A DNA stretch of 64,000 nt from an uncultured Lachnospiraceae bacterium (GTDB lineage: Bacteria > Bacillota > Clostridia > Lachnospirales > Lachnospiraceae), in contig CACWLA010000005.1 in the NCBI GenBank assembly GCA_902761665.1, forward strand, positions 1 to 64,000. The letters are read 5' to 3'. How positions within the stretch are numbered: position 1 is the stretch's first letter; every line of letters starts with the position of its first letter. The notes beneath the pieces were generated by a model, which saw only the letters and a program-made list of their open reading frames with translations, made no database searches and was not told the DNA's origin. Shown piece after piece: positions 25,836 to 35,107 of the stretch. Made by a program: the position numbers and the translations under genes.

Positions 25836-26495
25836 ATGTCATCCGACTACCGCAAAGACGTCACCATGAATCCGTCCGGCTTCGTGCTGCTTTCGGACTT
25901 CATTCCGCAGATCGTGCAGGAGATCCGCTACTATTCCAGCTACAACTTCATCGGCGACCGCATCGACGGCTATGAGGAGCCCTGCGCGATCCTGACGAAG
26001 GAAGCGGCGCGTGCCCTCAGACAGGTCAGCAATGAAATGATCGTGCAGGGATACCGGCTGAAGATCTTCGACGCCTACCGTCCTGCCTGCGCCGTCAGGC
26101 AGTTCGTGCTCTGGGGCATCGAAGACCAGGACATCCGCATGAAGCCTTATTTCTACCCCGCGCTCGAGAAGCAGACACTGTTCAGGGACGGCTACATTGC
26201 TTCGAAATCCAGCCACAGCCGCGGCAGCGCCGTGGACCTGACCCTGCTCGACATGCAGAGCGGGAAGGAACTCGACATGGGCAGCCCCTTCGATCTGTTC
26301 AGCGAGGTCTCGCACCCGTCATACCGCGGCGTGACCGACGAGCAGTACGAAAACCGCATGCTGCTGCAGCAGGCAATGGTGCGGGCGGGCTTCGTGCCGC
26401 TCGACTGCGAATGGTGGCATTTCATGCTGAAGGACGAACCGTATCCGGACACCTACTTTGAATTCCCGGTATCGTCGGCATATCTGAAGAAATAA
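25836..26495 (+). CDS. D-alanyl-D-alanine dipeptidase (VanX/DdpX family)
   Basis: M15-family zinc dipeptidases of this group cleave D-Ala-D-Ala. The 219-residue product has the zinc motif SSHSRGSAVDLTLLD (SxHxxGxAxD) and the downstream EWWHF, which supplies the catalytic Glu and a zinc-binding His. FVLLSDFIPQIVQEIRYYSSYNF is typical of the VanX N-terminus. No signal peptide is visible, so it should act in the cytoplasm like VanX and DdpX. ATG 25836 has AAGGAGG upstream. No vanA or vanH partners are adjacent, so a role in cell-wall turnover or D-amino-acid recycling is more likely than glycopeptide resistance. It lies 43 bases after tRNA-Leu and may be expressed by tRNA read-through. Confidence 0.9.
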   Translation: MSSDYRKDVTMNPSGFVLLSDFIPQIVQEIRYYSSYNFIGDRIDGYEEPCAILTKEAARALRQVSNEMIVQGYRLKIFDAYRPACAVRQFVLWGIEDQDIRMKPYFYPALEKQTLFRDGYIASKSSHSRGSAVDLTLLDMQSGKELDMGSPFDLFSEVSHPSYRGVTDEQYENRMLLQQAMVRAGFVPLDCEWWHFMLKDEPYPDTYFEFPVSSAYLKK

Positions 26496-26504
26496 GGTGT
26501 GAAA

Positions 26505-26548
26505 GAAAAAGGGACGGCAGCCCGTATGAGGACTGCCGTTCCTTTTTT
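26505..26548. terminator. Bidirectional terminator between the dipeptidase gene and asd
   Basis: GGGACGGCAG (26511-26520) pairs with CTGCCGTTCC (26533-26542), with A run before and T run after, so it can serve both convergent genes. Confidence 0.85.
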
Positions 26549-26558
26549 CTGTGCCTTT

Positions 26559-27572
26559 TTATTCTGCTTTTGCCGCTGCGAGAAGCTGCAGGATCTGCAC
26601 GGCATTCGCCGCCGCGCCCTTGCGGATCTGGTCACCGCAGCACCATAAGGTCAGGCCGTTCGGATCGGTCAGGTCCTTCCGGATGCGGCCGACGAACACG
26701 GTATCCTGGTCGGAGGAATCGAGCGGCGTCGGATAGCCGAGGCTTTCTCCCTCCTCAAAGAGGCGGCAGCCCGGGAAGTTCCGGACGGCTTCCTTCGCCT
26801 CTTCCACGCTCACGGGCCGTTCGGTGCGGAGCGTGACCGAAATGGAGTGCGAGCGCATGACCGGCACGCGCACGCAGGTGCAGGTGACCGCGAGTTCCGG
26901 CCGGTGCAGGATGCGGCGGCCTTCGTTCTGCATCTTCATCTCTTCGGTCGTGTAATCGTCGGTCGAGGCGCTGCCGATCCAGGGGATGACGTTCAGCGCG
27001 ATCTGCGTCGGGAAGACCTTATGCCTTATTTCATTTCCCGCGGCGAGATCCTTCATCTGCTCTTCCAGTTCGACAAGTCCGCCCTGCCCCGCGCCGGAGA
27101 CCGCCTGATAGGTGCAGGCGACCATGTTCCGGATGGGGGAGAGCTTCGCGATGCCCGCGACTGCCATCAAGGTAATGATGGTCGAGCAGTTCGGGTTGGA
27201 GACGATGCCGTTGTTGCTGAGCGCGTCTTCGCCGTTGATCTCCGGGACCACGAGCGGGACGTCCGGCTGCATGCGGAAGGCAGAGCTGTTGTCAATGTAG
27301 ACTGCGCCGGCTTTTACCACCGCCGGGGCAAATTGCTTCGACAGCGGATTCTGCACCGCGCCGAGCACGTAATCGCAGCCTTCGAAACTGTCTTCGCGGG
27401 CTTCCTGCACGGTGATCTCTCTGCCTTTAAACGGGATCGTCCCACCAGCGCTCCGTGCGCTTGCAAGAAGCCTTAATTCACTGATCGGAATGTCATATTC
27501 TTCCAGTACCTTGACCATTTCACGGCCAACGGCGCCCGTTGCGCCGAGCACGGCTATTTTCAGTTCTTTCAT
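26559..27572 (-). CDS. asd: Aspartate-semialdehyde dehydrogenase
   Basis: Asd reduces L-aspartyl-4-phosphate to aspartate semialdehyde with NADPH, feeding lysine, threonine and methionine synthesis. The 337-residue product begins with the Rossmann motif VLGATGAVGREMV. It has the catalytic Cys in SNPNCSTI (around residue 127), the conserved YQAVSGAGQGG segment, and the His loop VPVMRSHSISV. Start ATG 27572 follows GGAGG. It lies about 100 bases downstream of lysC, with a REP-like repeat in the gap, and probably ends the hom-lysC-asd transcript. Confidence 0.97.
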   Translation of the reverse strand: MKELKIAVLGATGAVGREMVKVLEEYDIPISELRLLASARSAGGTIPFKGREITVQEAREDSFEGCDYVLGAVQNPLSKQFAPAVVKAGAVYIDNSSAFRMQPDVPLVVPEINGEDALSNNGIVSNPNCSTIITLMAVAGIAKLSPIRNMVACTYQAVSGAGQGGLVELEEQMKDLAAGNEIRHKVFPTQIALNVIPWIGSASTDDYTTEEMKMQNEGRRILHRPELAVTCTCVRVPVMRSHSISVTLRTERPVSVEEAKEAVRNFPGCRLFEEGESLGYPTPLDSSDQDTVFVGRIRKDLTDPNGLTLWCCGDQIRKGAAANAVQILQLLAAAKAE

Positions 27573-27592
27573 GTCTTTTCCTCCTTATCCGC

Positions 27593-27621
27593 AAAGATCC
27601 TTCGCTCCGCTCAGGATGACA
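27593..27621. repeat. REP-like dispersed repeat (copy 1)
   Basis: The gap between lysC and asd holds AAAGATCCTTCGCTCCGCT followed by CAGGATGACA. It is the reverse complement of the type starting GTCATCCTGAGCG seen at 45558 and, shortened, at 37902. Confidence 0.6.
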
Positions 27622-27673
27622 ATTAAATGCATGCCGCCTGCTGCTCAGAACGGCTGTCCGCAGCTGCCTGTTA

Positions 27674-28987
27674 TCAGCCTGCGAATCCTTCGTACATGAC
27701 GCGGATCGCCGTCTCGTAATCTTCTTCCTCCACGCCGATCACGATCGCGAGCTCATCCGCGCCCTGGGCGATCGTGCGGATATTGACGCCGGCTTCGCCG
27801 ATGGCCTTGAACAGGCGCCCCGAAACGCCCGGCCGGAAGGTCATCTTGCGGCCGACCGAAGCGACGAGTGCGAGGCCGTCCTTCAGATCCACGTCATCGG
27901 GGCTGCAGGTCTTCTTGATGTCGGCGATCAGGTCGAAGACCGCGTCACCAAGCACCGCCTGCGAGATCACAAAGGCAAAACTGTCCAGCCCCAGCGTGAT
28001 GTGCTCCGCCTTCACGCCGTACTGGCCGAGGACCGTTAGTGCCTGGCAGAGTTCCGTGCTCTGTTCCATGCCCCGCTTCGTAACCGTGAGGACCATGAAG
28101 CCCTTGCGGCCGGCGATGCCGGTAATGAAGCGTTCTTCCTCTTCTCCTCCCTCGATGCGTTCCCGGATCATCGTACCGGGATCTCCCGGTTCATTCGTGT
28201 TCCGGATATTGAGGGCGATGCCTTTCTCCCGCACCGGCAGGATGGAATCCTCCTGCAGCACCGAAGCGCCCATGAAGGCCAGTTCCCGGAGCTCACCGTA
28301 GGTCATCTCGGCGATCGGCTTCGGGTCCTTCACGATGCGCGGATCGGCCATCAGGATGCCGGAGACATCAGTCCAGTTTTCGTAAACGTCCGCGTTCACG
28401 GCTGCCGCAGCCAGCGCGCCGGTAATGTCGCCGCCGCCCCGCGGCATGAGTTTCGGACGTCCCGTGGGGATGCGCCCGTAAAAACCGGGCAGGACAAAGG
28501 GCCCTTTCCCGCGGAACGCGGCAGCGATCGCCGCATAGGTCTTTTCCCGGTCAAGCTGGCCGTCCATCCCGAAGAAGACACAGTCCGCTGCATCGACGAA
28601 AGGCAGACCAAGGTACTCCGCCATCAGCTGCGCGGTAAAGAATTCGCCGCGCGAGACCAGCTCATCAACGCTCATGCCCCGGTCCAGTTTCTGCCGCAGC
28701 GCGGCAAAGGCCGCTTCAATATCAAAGGACAGGCCGAGTTCGTTCCGGATCCCGGCAAAGCGGGCTTCGATCTGCGACAGGATCTCCTCGCAGGAGACGC
28801 CGTAAGTCCGGTGCGCGTTGCAGAGGTACAAAAGATCCGTGATCTTGTGGTCTTCCTTATTCCGTTTTCCGGCTGCACTGACCACGATGATCTGCCTGTC
28901 CGGATCGGCTTCGACGATCGACTTAACTTTCCTGAACTGTTCCGCGCCCGCTACCGACGAGCCGCCGAATTTCGCCACTTTCAGCAT
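27674..28987 (-). CDS. lysC: Aspartate kinase
   Basis: This enzyme phosphorylates aspartate, the first committed step to lysine, threonine and methionine. The 437-residue product has KFGGSSVAGAEQ at the N-terminus, a kinase domain with MPRGGGDITGALAAAAV and ENWTDVSGI, and a C-terminal ACT pair (FMVLTVTKRGMEQS; GVSGRLFKAIGEAGVNIRTIAQG). The ACT region indicates allosteric feedback, but the sequence does not reveal which amino acid acts. It starts three bases after the hom stop with AGGAGG overlapping that stop, so the two are translationally coupled. Confidence 0.96.
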   Translation of the reverse strand: MLKVAKFGGSSVAGAEQFRKVKSIVEADPDRQIIVVSAAGKRNKEDHKITDLLYLCNAHRTYGVSCEEILSQIEARFAGIRNELGLSFDIEAAFAALRQKLDRGMSVDELVSRGEFFTAQLMAEYLGLPFVDAADCVFFGMDGQLDREKTYAAIAAAFRGKGPFVLPGFYGRIPTGRPKLMPRGGGDITGALAAAAVNADVYENWTDVSGILMADPRIVKDPKPIAEMTYGELRELAFMGASVLQEDSILPVREKGIALNIRNTNEPGDPGTMIRERIEGGEEEERFITGIAGRKGFMVLTVTKRGMEQSTELCQALTVLGQYGVKAEHITLGLDSFAFVISQAVLGDAVFDLIADIKKTCSPDDVDLKDGLALVASVGRKMTFRPGVSGRLFKAIGEAGVNIRTIAQGADELAIVIGVEEEDYETAIRVMYEGFAG

Positions 28988-28990
28988 CTT

Positions 28991-30142
28991 CTATTCCTCC
29001 AGGGCGGCAAAAGAAATGCAGCCGCCTTTCTTTCTGATCTCCGCTGCGGCCGCGTGCATTCTGTCCGCCGGAAGCGGCTTCGTCAGGAGCCGCAGGCTGC
29101 CGTCTGCCGTACTTTGTTCCAGGCGTTCCGCGCCGGGGAAAAGCCCGGCGAAGGCCTCCGTCAGACGCAGATAACAGCGGTATTTTTCGCTGCCGTTGTC
29201 CGCCGCCGCGCGAACCGTTTTCTCCGGCAGCATGCGCCGTGCGCCGCTCAGGATGCTTTCGAGATCACGGATCACGGCAGATGCCGTCGGATACCGCCCC
29301 GCCCCCTGTCCGGAAAGCCCGATCCTGCCGCAGAAACGGCCTTCGTAAACGGCCAGGTTATTGTTGAGAGACACAGCCGCCTCTGCCGCATTCCGGGCGA
29401 AAAGAACAGGCTCCACATGAGCGCTCACGCCCTCTTCTGTCCTTGCAGCCTTCGCGATCAGCCTGAGGACCAGGCCTTTTGACTGATAAAAACGGATGTC
29501 CTCCGCCGAAACGTTCTCTATACCTTCATGAAGGCAGCCGTCCGGCAGGATCCCGAAGGCGACAGCGGATGCAAGCCGGATCTTCCTGAGCGCGTCCAGG
29601 CCGGATACGTCTGCGGAAGGATCCGCCTCCGCATAGCCGAGCGCCTGTGCCTGCTTCAGTGCTTCTTCATAGCCAAGGCCTTCGGTCTGCATGCGGTCGA
29701 GCATGTAGTTGGTCGTTCCGTTCAGGATGCCTTTCACGCTTACGATCTCATCTCCCCGCCGCGCGAGCGCCAGGTTGTGCAGCAGCGGCACACCGCCGCC
29801 ACAGGCCGCCGAAAAAAGAAAGGCTGCGCCGCTTCGGTCCGCGATCTTCTGCAGTTCCAGCCCGTATTCCGCCACCAGCATCTTGTTGGCCGTGACGAAA
29901 TGCCGGCCGCTCTCCAGCGTGCGCTTTGCGAGACCGTAAGCCGGGTCCGTCCCGCCGATCGCCTCCGCAACGGCATCTATCGACGGATCCGCGAGGATCC
30001 TGTCAAAATCATCCGTCTTCCACGCCTCATCAGCCTTGCCCCGCCTTACCCATACGGGGCCGGGTTCCAGGCCTTCCGCCTTCTGCAGCATTTCATGTAT
30101 GCCGGCTCCGACCGTGCCGAAGCCCAGAACTGCTATCTTCAT
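28991..30142 (-). CDS. hom: Homoserine dehydrogenase, short form without an ACT domain
   Basis: Hom reduces aspartate semialdehyde to homoserine with NAD(P)H. The product is about 383 residues: the N-terminal LGFGTVGAGI dinucleotide fold, FVTANKMLVAEYG, a catalytic domain with ILNGTTNYMLDRM, and EADPSADVSGLDALRK containing the conserved Asp and Lys. The usual C-terminal ACT domain of the about 430-residue B. subtilis enzyme is not visible; the end is short and does not show the ACT pattern. ATG 30142 is preferred over 30145 because GGGAGG is closer to ideal spacing. It diverges from thrR and leads the hom-lysC-asd unit. Confidence 0.94.
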   Translation of the reverse strand: MKIAVLGFGTVGAGIHEMLQKAEGLEPGPVWVRRGKADEAWKTDDFDRILADPSIDAVAEAIGGTDPAYGLAKRTLESGRHFVTANKMLVAEYGLELQKIADRSGAAFLFSAACGGGVPLLHNLALARRGDEIVSVKGILNGTTNYMLDRMQTEGLGYEEALKQAQALGYAEADPSADVSGLDALRKIRLASAVAFGILPDGCLHEGIENVSAEDIRFYQSKGLVLRLIAKAARTEEGVSAHVEPVLFARNAAEAAVSLNNNLAVYEGRFCGRIGLSGQGAGRYPTASAVIRDLESILSGARRMLPEKTVRAAADNGSEKYRCYLRLTEAFAGLFPGAERLEQSTADGSLRLLTKPLPADRMHAAAAEIRKKGGCISFAALEE

Positions 30143-30184
30143 CATGTCCTCCCGAAAAAGTTTGTGTCCGTCACAAAAAGACAC

Positions 30185-30214
30185 TTGTTTTTTGGATGCG
30201 AACAGTGTATCATA
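30185..30214. promoter_or_regulatory. Overlapping divergent promoters of hom and thrR
   Basis: On the plus strand TTGTTT (30185-30190), 17 bases, and TATCAT (30208-30213) lead to thrR. On the minus strand TATGAT (30214-30209) is a -10 candidate for hom. A dyad GTGTC...GACAC lies just beside (about 30162-30184) and could be a ThrR operator; that assignment is inferred. Confidence 0.5.
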
Positions 30215-30275
30215 GGCAAAGAGGAAAAACAAGCACTTTTTCCCAACAATTTCAACAAATCTTCAGGAGACGATC

Positions 30276-30713
30276 ATGCTGGAAAACTATCTCATCGTCC
30301 ACAAGAGCATCCTGCCGGACAAGTACGAAAAGGTCCTTGAGGCACGCCGCCTGCTCGAGACAGGTCAGGAGAAGGAAGTCTCACAGGCCGCTAGGCGTGT
30401 CGGGATCTCCCGCAGCACCTATTACAAATACCGCGACTACATCTTCGAGCCTTCGGACCGCGAAGGCAGCCGGAACGCCGTGCTGGAAATGATGCTCGAC
30501 CACAGAGCCGGCCTGCTGAGTTCGGTCCTTGCCGTCCTTTCCGACGCCGGGGCAAACGTCCTCACCATCACGCAGAGCCTGCCGATCCGCGGCAAAGCAA
30601 GCGTCACCCTTTCCGTAGACATCAGCGGGATGCATGCTTCTCCCGCGGAACTCATGGATACCATCGCAGCCGTGCCCGGCGTCAGCGGAAGCCGGCTCGT
30701 CGATCTGGAATAG
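30276..30713 (+). CDS. thrR: ThrR-like transcriptional regulator (PheB/UPF0735 ACT-domain protein)
   Basis: In B. subtilis ThrR (formerly YszB/PheB) is a DNA-binding regulator that represses hom and thrCB. The 145-residue product has an N-terminal helix-turn-helix (SQAARRVGISRSTYYKYRDYIFEP, residues 30-53) and a C-terminal ACT domain (LLSSVLAVLSDAGANVLTITQSLP). Its position is telling: divergent from hom and directly upstream of thrC and thrB, the genes it would control. The ACT domain is a plausible amino-acid sensor. AGGAGA precedes the ATG. Confidence 0.9.
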   Translation: MLENYLIVHKSILPDKYEKVLEARRLLETGQEKEVSQAARRVGISRSTYYKYRDYIFEPSDREGSRNAVLEMMLDHRAGLLSSVLAVLSDAGANVLTITQSLPIRGKASVTLSVDISGMHASPAELMDTIAAVPGVSGSRLVDLE

Positions 30714-30722
30714 GAGGAAGCC

Positions 30723-32204
30723 ATGCTGTATCAAAGTACCCGCGGCGGCACGCCGGCCGACGGTCCTGAAGCCGTTCTTCGCGGCATTGCCCCGGACGGC
30801 GGCCTTTATGTCGACGCTTCCCTGGGGAAGCGCCCTTTCCCCTGGGACGAAGTCCTCTGCCTTCCGCCCCTTTCCATGGCAGCCCGCATCATGGGCCATC
30901 TTCTGCCGGACTTCGGCGGGATGGACGAACTCCTGCGAAACGCCTGGCCGGAGCGCTTTGACTCTCCCGTCATCACGCCCCTCGTGAACGCCGGTAATTT
31001 CCGCATTCTCGAACTGTTCCACGGTCCGACCTGCGCCTTCAAGGACGTTGCCCTCTCCGTCCTGCCGCTCTTAATGACAAAAGCCCGCGCCGGACGCGGG
31101 GAAGCCGGACAGACCCTGATCCTCACCGCGACCAGCGGCGACACCGGCAAGGCCGCGCTCGAAGGCTTCCGTGACGTGGACGGGACCGGGATCGTCGTCT
31201 TCTTCCCGGACGGCGGCGTCTCCCCCGTGCAGCGCATGCAGATGGTGACGCAGGCCGGGGAAAACGTACGCGTCTGCGCCGTCTCCGGCAACTTCGACGA
31301 CTGCCAGAGCGGCGTGAAGAAGGCCTTTGCCGCACTGAACGAAAGCGGCGAACCGGCGCGCCGCGGCATGGTCCTGAGCTCCGCCAACTCGATCAACATC
31401 GGCCGGCTCGCGCCGCAGACCGTTTACTATTTCCTCGCCTACCGCCAGCTGATGGACCGGGACGAGATCACCCCGGGCGATCCGGTGGATTTCGTGGTCC
31501 CGACCGGCAATTTCGGCGACATCCTCGCCGGATACCAGGCGAAGCTGATGGGGCTTCCCGTCGGGCATCTCGTCTGCGCGTCCAACGCGAACCGCGTGCT
31601 GACGGATTTCTTCGCGGCCGGCATCTACGACAGGCGCCGCGAGTTCCTGCGTACGGCCTCCCCTTCCATGGACATCCTCATTTCCTCGAATCTGGAGCGC
31701 CTGCTGTACCTTGCCTCGGACGGCGCGGAAGCCTTTGTCTCCGCCTGCATGCACGCGCTCGCGCGGGAAGGCGCCTACACCGTGCCGGACGAGATCATGG
31801 CACGCATCCGGGAGGATTTCGCCGCCGGCTGCTGCAGCGAGGAGGAATGTGCCCGGACGATCGGCCGCACATGGCGCGAATGCGGCTATCTTGCCGACCC
31901 GCATACCGCCGTCGCGCTCAAAGTCACGGATGAATGGAAGGCTTCCGGCAGGGCAGCGAAGGCCGTGGTCACGCTTTCGACCGCTTCGCCGTTCAAGTTC
32001 CCGGCAGCCGTCCTCGCTGCGGTCGGCGGGGAAGCCCGGGGCAGCGAATTCGATCAGATGGAAGCCCTGTCCGCCCTTAGCGGCCTTCCCGTTCCGCCTT
32101 CGCTTTCCGGTCTTTCCGGCAAGGCAGTCCGCTTCAACGACGTGATCGCCCCCGAAAAGATCGGAGACTACGTCCATGAGATCATCCGGAAGGGAGGCGT
32201 CTGA
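30723..32204 (+). CDS. thrC: Threonine synthase
   Basis: ThrC is a PLP enzyme converting O-phosphohomoserine to threonine. The 493-residue product is the longer class of the family: MLYQSTRGGTPADGPEAVL at the N-terminus, the PLP-lysine motif HGPTCAFKDVALSV (Lys about 110), TATSGDTGKAALEGF, and the PTGNFGDILAGYQAK phosphate-binding region. It starts nine bases after thrR, with AGGAGG overlapping the thrR stop. The thrB start is one base past its stop. Confidence 0.96.
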   Translation: MLYQSTRGGTPADGPEAVLRGIAPDGGLYVDASLGKRPFPWDEVLCLPPLSMAARIMGHLLPDFGGMDELLRNAWPERFDSPVITPLVNAGNFRILELFHGPTCAFKDVALSVLPLLMTKARAGRGEAGQTLILTATSGDTGKAALEGFRDVDGTGIVVFFPDGGVSPVQRMQMVTQAGENVRVCAVSGNFDDCQSGVKKAFAALNESGEPARRGMVLSSANSINIGRLAPQTVYYFLAYRQLMDRDEITPGDPVDFVVPTGNFGDILAGYQAKLMGLPVGHLVCASNANRVLTDFFAAGIYDRRREFLRTASPSMDILISSNLERLLYLASDGAEAFVSACMHALAREGAYTVPDEIMARIREDFAAGCCSEEECARTIGRTWRECGYLADPHTAVALKVTDEWKASGRAAKAVVTLSTASPFKFPAAVLAAVGGEARGSEFDQMEALSALSGLPVPPSLSGLSGKAVRFNDVIAPEKIGDYVHEIIRKGGV

Positions 32205-32205
32205 C

Positions 32206-33078
32206 ATGCTCGTGACCGTACCCGGCAGTTCTTCCAATTTCGGACCGGGCTTCGACTGCCTGGGCCTGGCCTGGAAACTGTACGACTGGATCTCCTTCGA
32301 AGCGGCTGACAGACTTGTCATTACCGGCTGTGAGGAGCGCTTCCGCGGACCGGAAAATCTGGCATACCGAAGCTTTGCCGCCGCCTTTTCGGAAAAAGGC
32401 CTCCCCGTTCCCGGCGTCCGCATCGCTTTCGCGGAGTGCAGCGTCCCGGTCTCCCGCGGGCTCGGCTCCTCTGCCGCCCTCATTGCTGCAGGCGCCGCTG
32501 CCGCAAACGACATGGGCGGACTCGGCATGACGCGGGAGGAACTGCTTGCCCTCTGCACCCGCATGGAAGGCCATCCGGACAATCTCGCACCGTCACTTTT
32601 CGGCGGCTTTACCGCCTCCACCTGTGAGGACGGAAAGGTCGTTACGGTCCGTTTCCCCCTGCATCCCTCGCTCCGCTTTCTTGCCGTGATCCCGGATTTC
32701 GAGCTTTCGACCGCTCTCGCAAGAGGGGTCCTTCCGGATACGGTCAGCCGCGGAGACGCCGTTTTCCAGCTTTCCCGCACCGCTCTCCTGCTGCGCGCTT
32801 TTGCGGATGGCGACATGGCGCTTCTGCGCTTTGCGATGCAGGACAGGCTCCACCAGCCTTTCCGCCTGCCGCTCATCCCCGGCGCGGAAAAAGTCTTTGC
32901 CGAAGCAGAAAATGCCGGTGCAGCCGCCTGCATCTCCGGCGCCGGCTCGACCATGCTGGTGATCGCCGGCAGCGCCCCCGCGGCAGACGGCCTGCAGGCC
33001 TTGCTGCAGCAGGCGTTTCCTTCCTGGCACGTCCTCCCGCTCGAGCCTGACCGCGAAGGTCTCCGCATCCTTCCGTAA
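32206..33078 (+). CDS. thrB: Homoserine kinase
   Basis: ThrB phosphorylates homoserine with ATP, giving the ThrC substrate. The 290-residue GHMP kinase has the N-terminal VTVPGSSSNFGPGFDCLGLA, the ATP-binding VPVSRGLGSSAALIAAG, EGHPDNLAPSLFGG, and the C-terminal ISGAGSTMLVI motif. I chose ATG 32206 since GGGAGG lies eight bases upstream. With hom, lysC, asd and thrC in this window, it completes the route from aspartate to threonine. Confidence 0.96.
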   Translation: MLVTVPGSSSNFGPGFDCLGLAWKLYDWISFEAADRLVITGCEERFRGPENLAYRSFAAAFSEKGLPVPGVRIAFAECSVPVSRGLGSSAALIAAGAAAANDMGGLGMTREELLALCTRMEGHPDNLAPSLFGGFTASTCEDGKVVTVRFPLHPSLRFLAVIPDFELSTALARGVLPDTVSRGDAVFQLSRTALLLRAFADGDMALLRFAMQDRLHQPFRLPLIPGAEKVFAEAENAGAAACISGAGSTMLVIAGSAPAADGLQALLQQAFPSWHVLPLEPDREGLRILP

Positions 33079-33095
33079 GCACTTTTCCGGCCGTC

Positions 33096-33134
33096 AAACG
33101 CCCTCCGTCTTCATTGACAGGAGGGCGTTTTTTT
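33096..33134 (+). terminator. Terminator of thrRCB, overlapping the psuK promoter
   Basis: AAACGCCCTCC (33096-33106) pairs perfectly with GGAGGGCGTTT (33120-33130) and is followed by TTTT. The loop contains the -35 box of the next promoter. Confidence 0.85.
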
Positions 33135-33142
33135 CGTATAAT
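33114..33142 (+). promoter_or_regulatory. Consensus promoter of psuK-psuG
   Basis: Perfect TTGACA (33114-33119), 17 bases, then perfect TATAAT (33137-33142). The -35 lies in the loop of the thrB terminator hairpin, and the hairpin's right arm plus T run forms most of the spacer. Confidence 0.85.
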
Positions 33143-33193
33143 ATAGAGGATTATGGGCCGTGATCGGCAAAAGTCACGGTGAAAGGAGCCATC

Positions 33194-34129
33194 ATGGAAA
33201 CTGATTCCTATATTCTTGTTATCGGCGGCACCAACATGGATCTCGGTGCCAGGACGCTCGTCCCGCTGACTCCCCGGGATTCCCTTCCCGGCATGATCAC
33301 GAAAACGCCCGGCGGCGTCGGCCGCAACATCGCCGTAACGCTTGCCCAGCTCGGCCACCGCGTGGTCATGCTGACAGCCGTGGGCGACGACGCAGAAGGT
33401 TTCGAACTGCTTGAGCTCGGCCGCGAAGCCGGCCTTGACCTCTCTCACGCAAGGATCCTGGAAGGCGTCCCTACCTCCATGTACGTCTATCTGGAGGACA
33501 ACACCGGCGAAGTACAGTGGGCTGTCTGCGACGCCTCCGCTTCCGACCGGATCGACCGCCAGTACCTTGCCCAGAACGCCGACCTCATCCGCGGCGCTTC
33601 TGCCGTCCTGCTGGATACCAATCCGCCGGCGGATGCCATTGCCTATGCGGCGCAGATCGCTGCAGAAGCAGGCGTTCCGATCTTCGTGGATCCCATCTCG
33701 GCTGCCAAGGCATCGAAGGTCTCTTCGATCCTGCCGCTCGTCACGGTCATCAAGCCGAACAAGTGGGAAGCCCAGGTCCTTTACGGCCGCCCCATCCTCA
33801 CGCTGGCCAATGCGGAAGAAGCTGTCATCTCCATGCTCGGCGCCGGTGTCAGGGAAGTGTATCTGACGCTCGGCGGCAAGGGTGTCGTTGCCGGTGCGAA
33901 GGGCGAACGGATCATGCACATGCCCGGATACGCGGAGCATCTGGTCAACACCTCCGGCTGCGGAGACTCCTTCATTGCCGCAGTCATTCATGCGCACCTT
34001 CAGGGCGCCGGCATGAAGGAAAAGGTGAAAGCCGGCGTTGCCGCTTCCTCCATTTCCATGGAGACCAAGAGCGCCGTGAACCCCGCGCTGACCGCCGAAA
34101 ACCTGCAGAAACGCATGGAGATCATCTGA
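33194..34129 (+). CDS. psuK: Pseudouridine kinase (PfkB family)
   Basis: This is a ribokinase-like enzyme, probably phosphorylating pseudouridine to pseudouridine 5'-phosphate. The 311-residue product has the N-terminal IGGTNMDLGARTLVPL and PGGVGRNIAVTLAQLGH motifs seen in PsuK, and the C-terminal anion hole and catalytic base in NTSGCGDSFIAAV. PfkB proteins differ in substrate, but the adjacent psuG (24 bases downstream) makes pseudouridine the clear choice. Start ATG 33194 follows AAGGAG; an upstream in-frame GTG is not needed. Confidence 0.9.
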   Translation: METDSYILVIGGTNMDLGARTLVPLTPRDSLPGMITKTPGGVGRNIAVTLAQLGHRVVMLTAVGDDAEGFELLELGREAGLDLSHARILEGVPTSMYVYLEDNTGEVQWAVCDASASDRIDRQYLAQNADLIRGASAVLLDTNPPADAIAYAAQIAAEAGVPIFVDPISAAKASKVSSILPLVTVIKPNKWEAQVLYGRPILTLANAEEAVISMLGAGVREVYLTLGGKGVVAGAKGERIMHMPGYAEHLVNTSGCGDSFIAAVIHAHLQGAGMKEKVKAGVAASSISMETKSAVNPALTAENLQKRMEII

Positions 34130-34153
34130 CAAAATCATCATACAGGAGACATC

Positions 34154-35068
<915 letters not shown>

Positions 35069-35107
35069 GCGTGTCCGTATTCTTCTCCTGCTGACGTAAG
35101 CATAATG

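Noticed and set aside
25836..26495. Vancomycin-resistance locus
   Set aside because: Only a VanX-like dipeptidase is present; no VanH, VanA-type ligase or VanRS genes lie nearby, so resistance is not supported.
31071..33068. A 665-codon minus frame across thrC and thrB
   Set aside because: It spans two well-defined genes on the other strand and has no recognisable domain.
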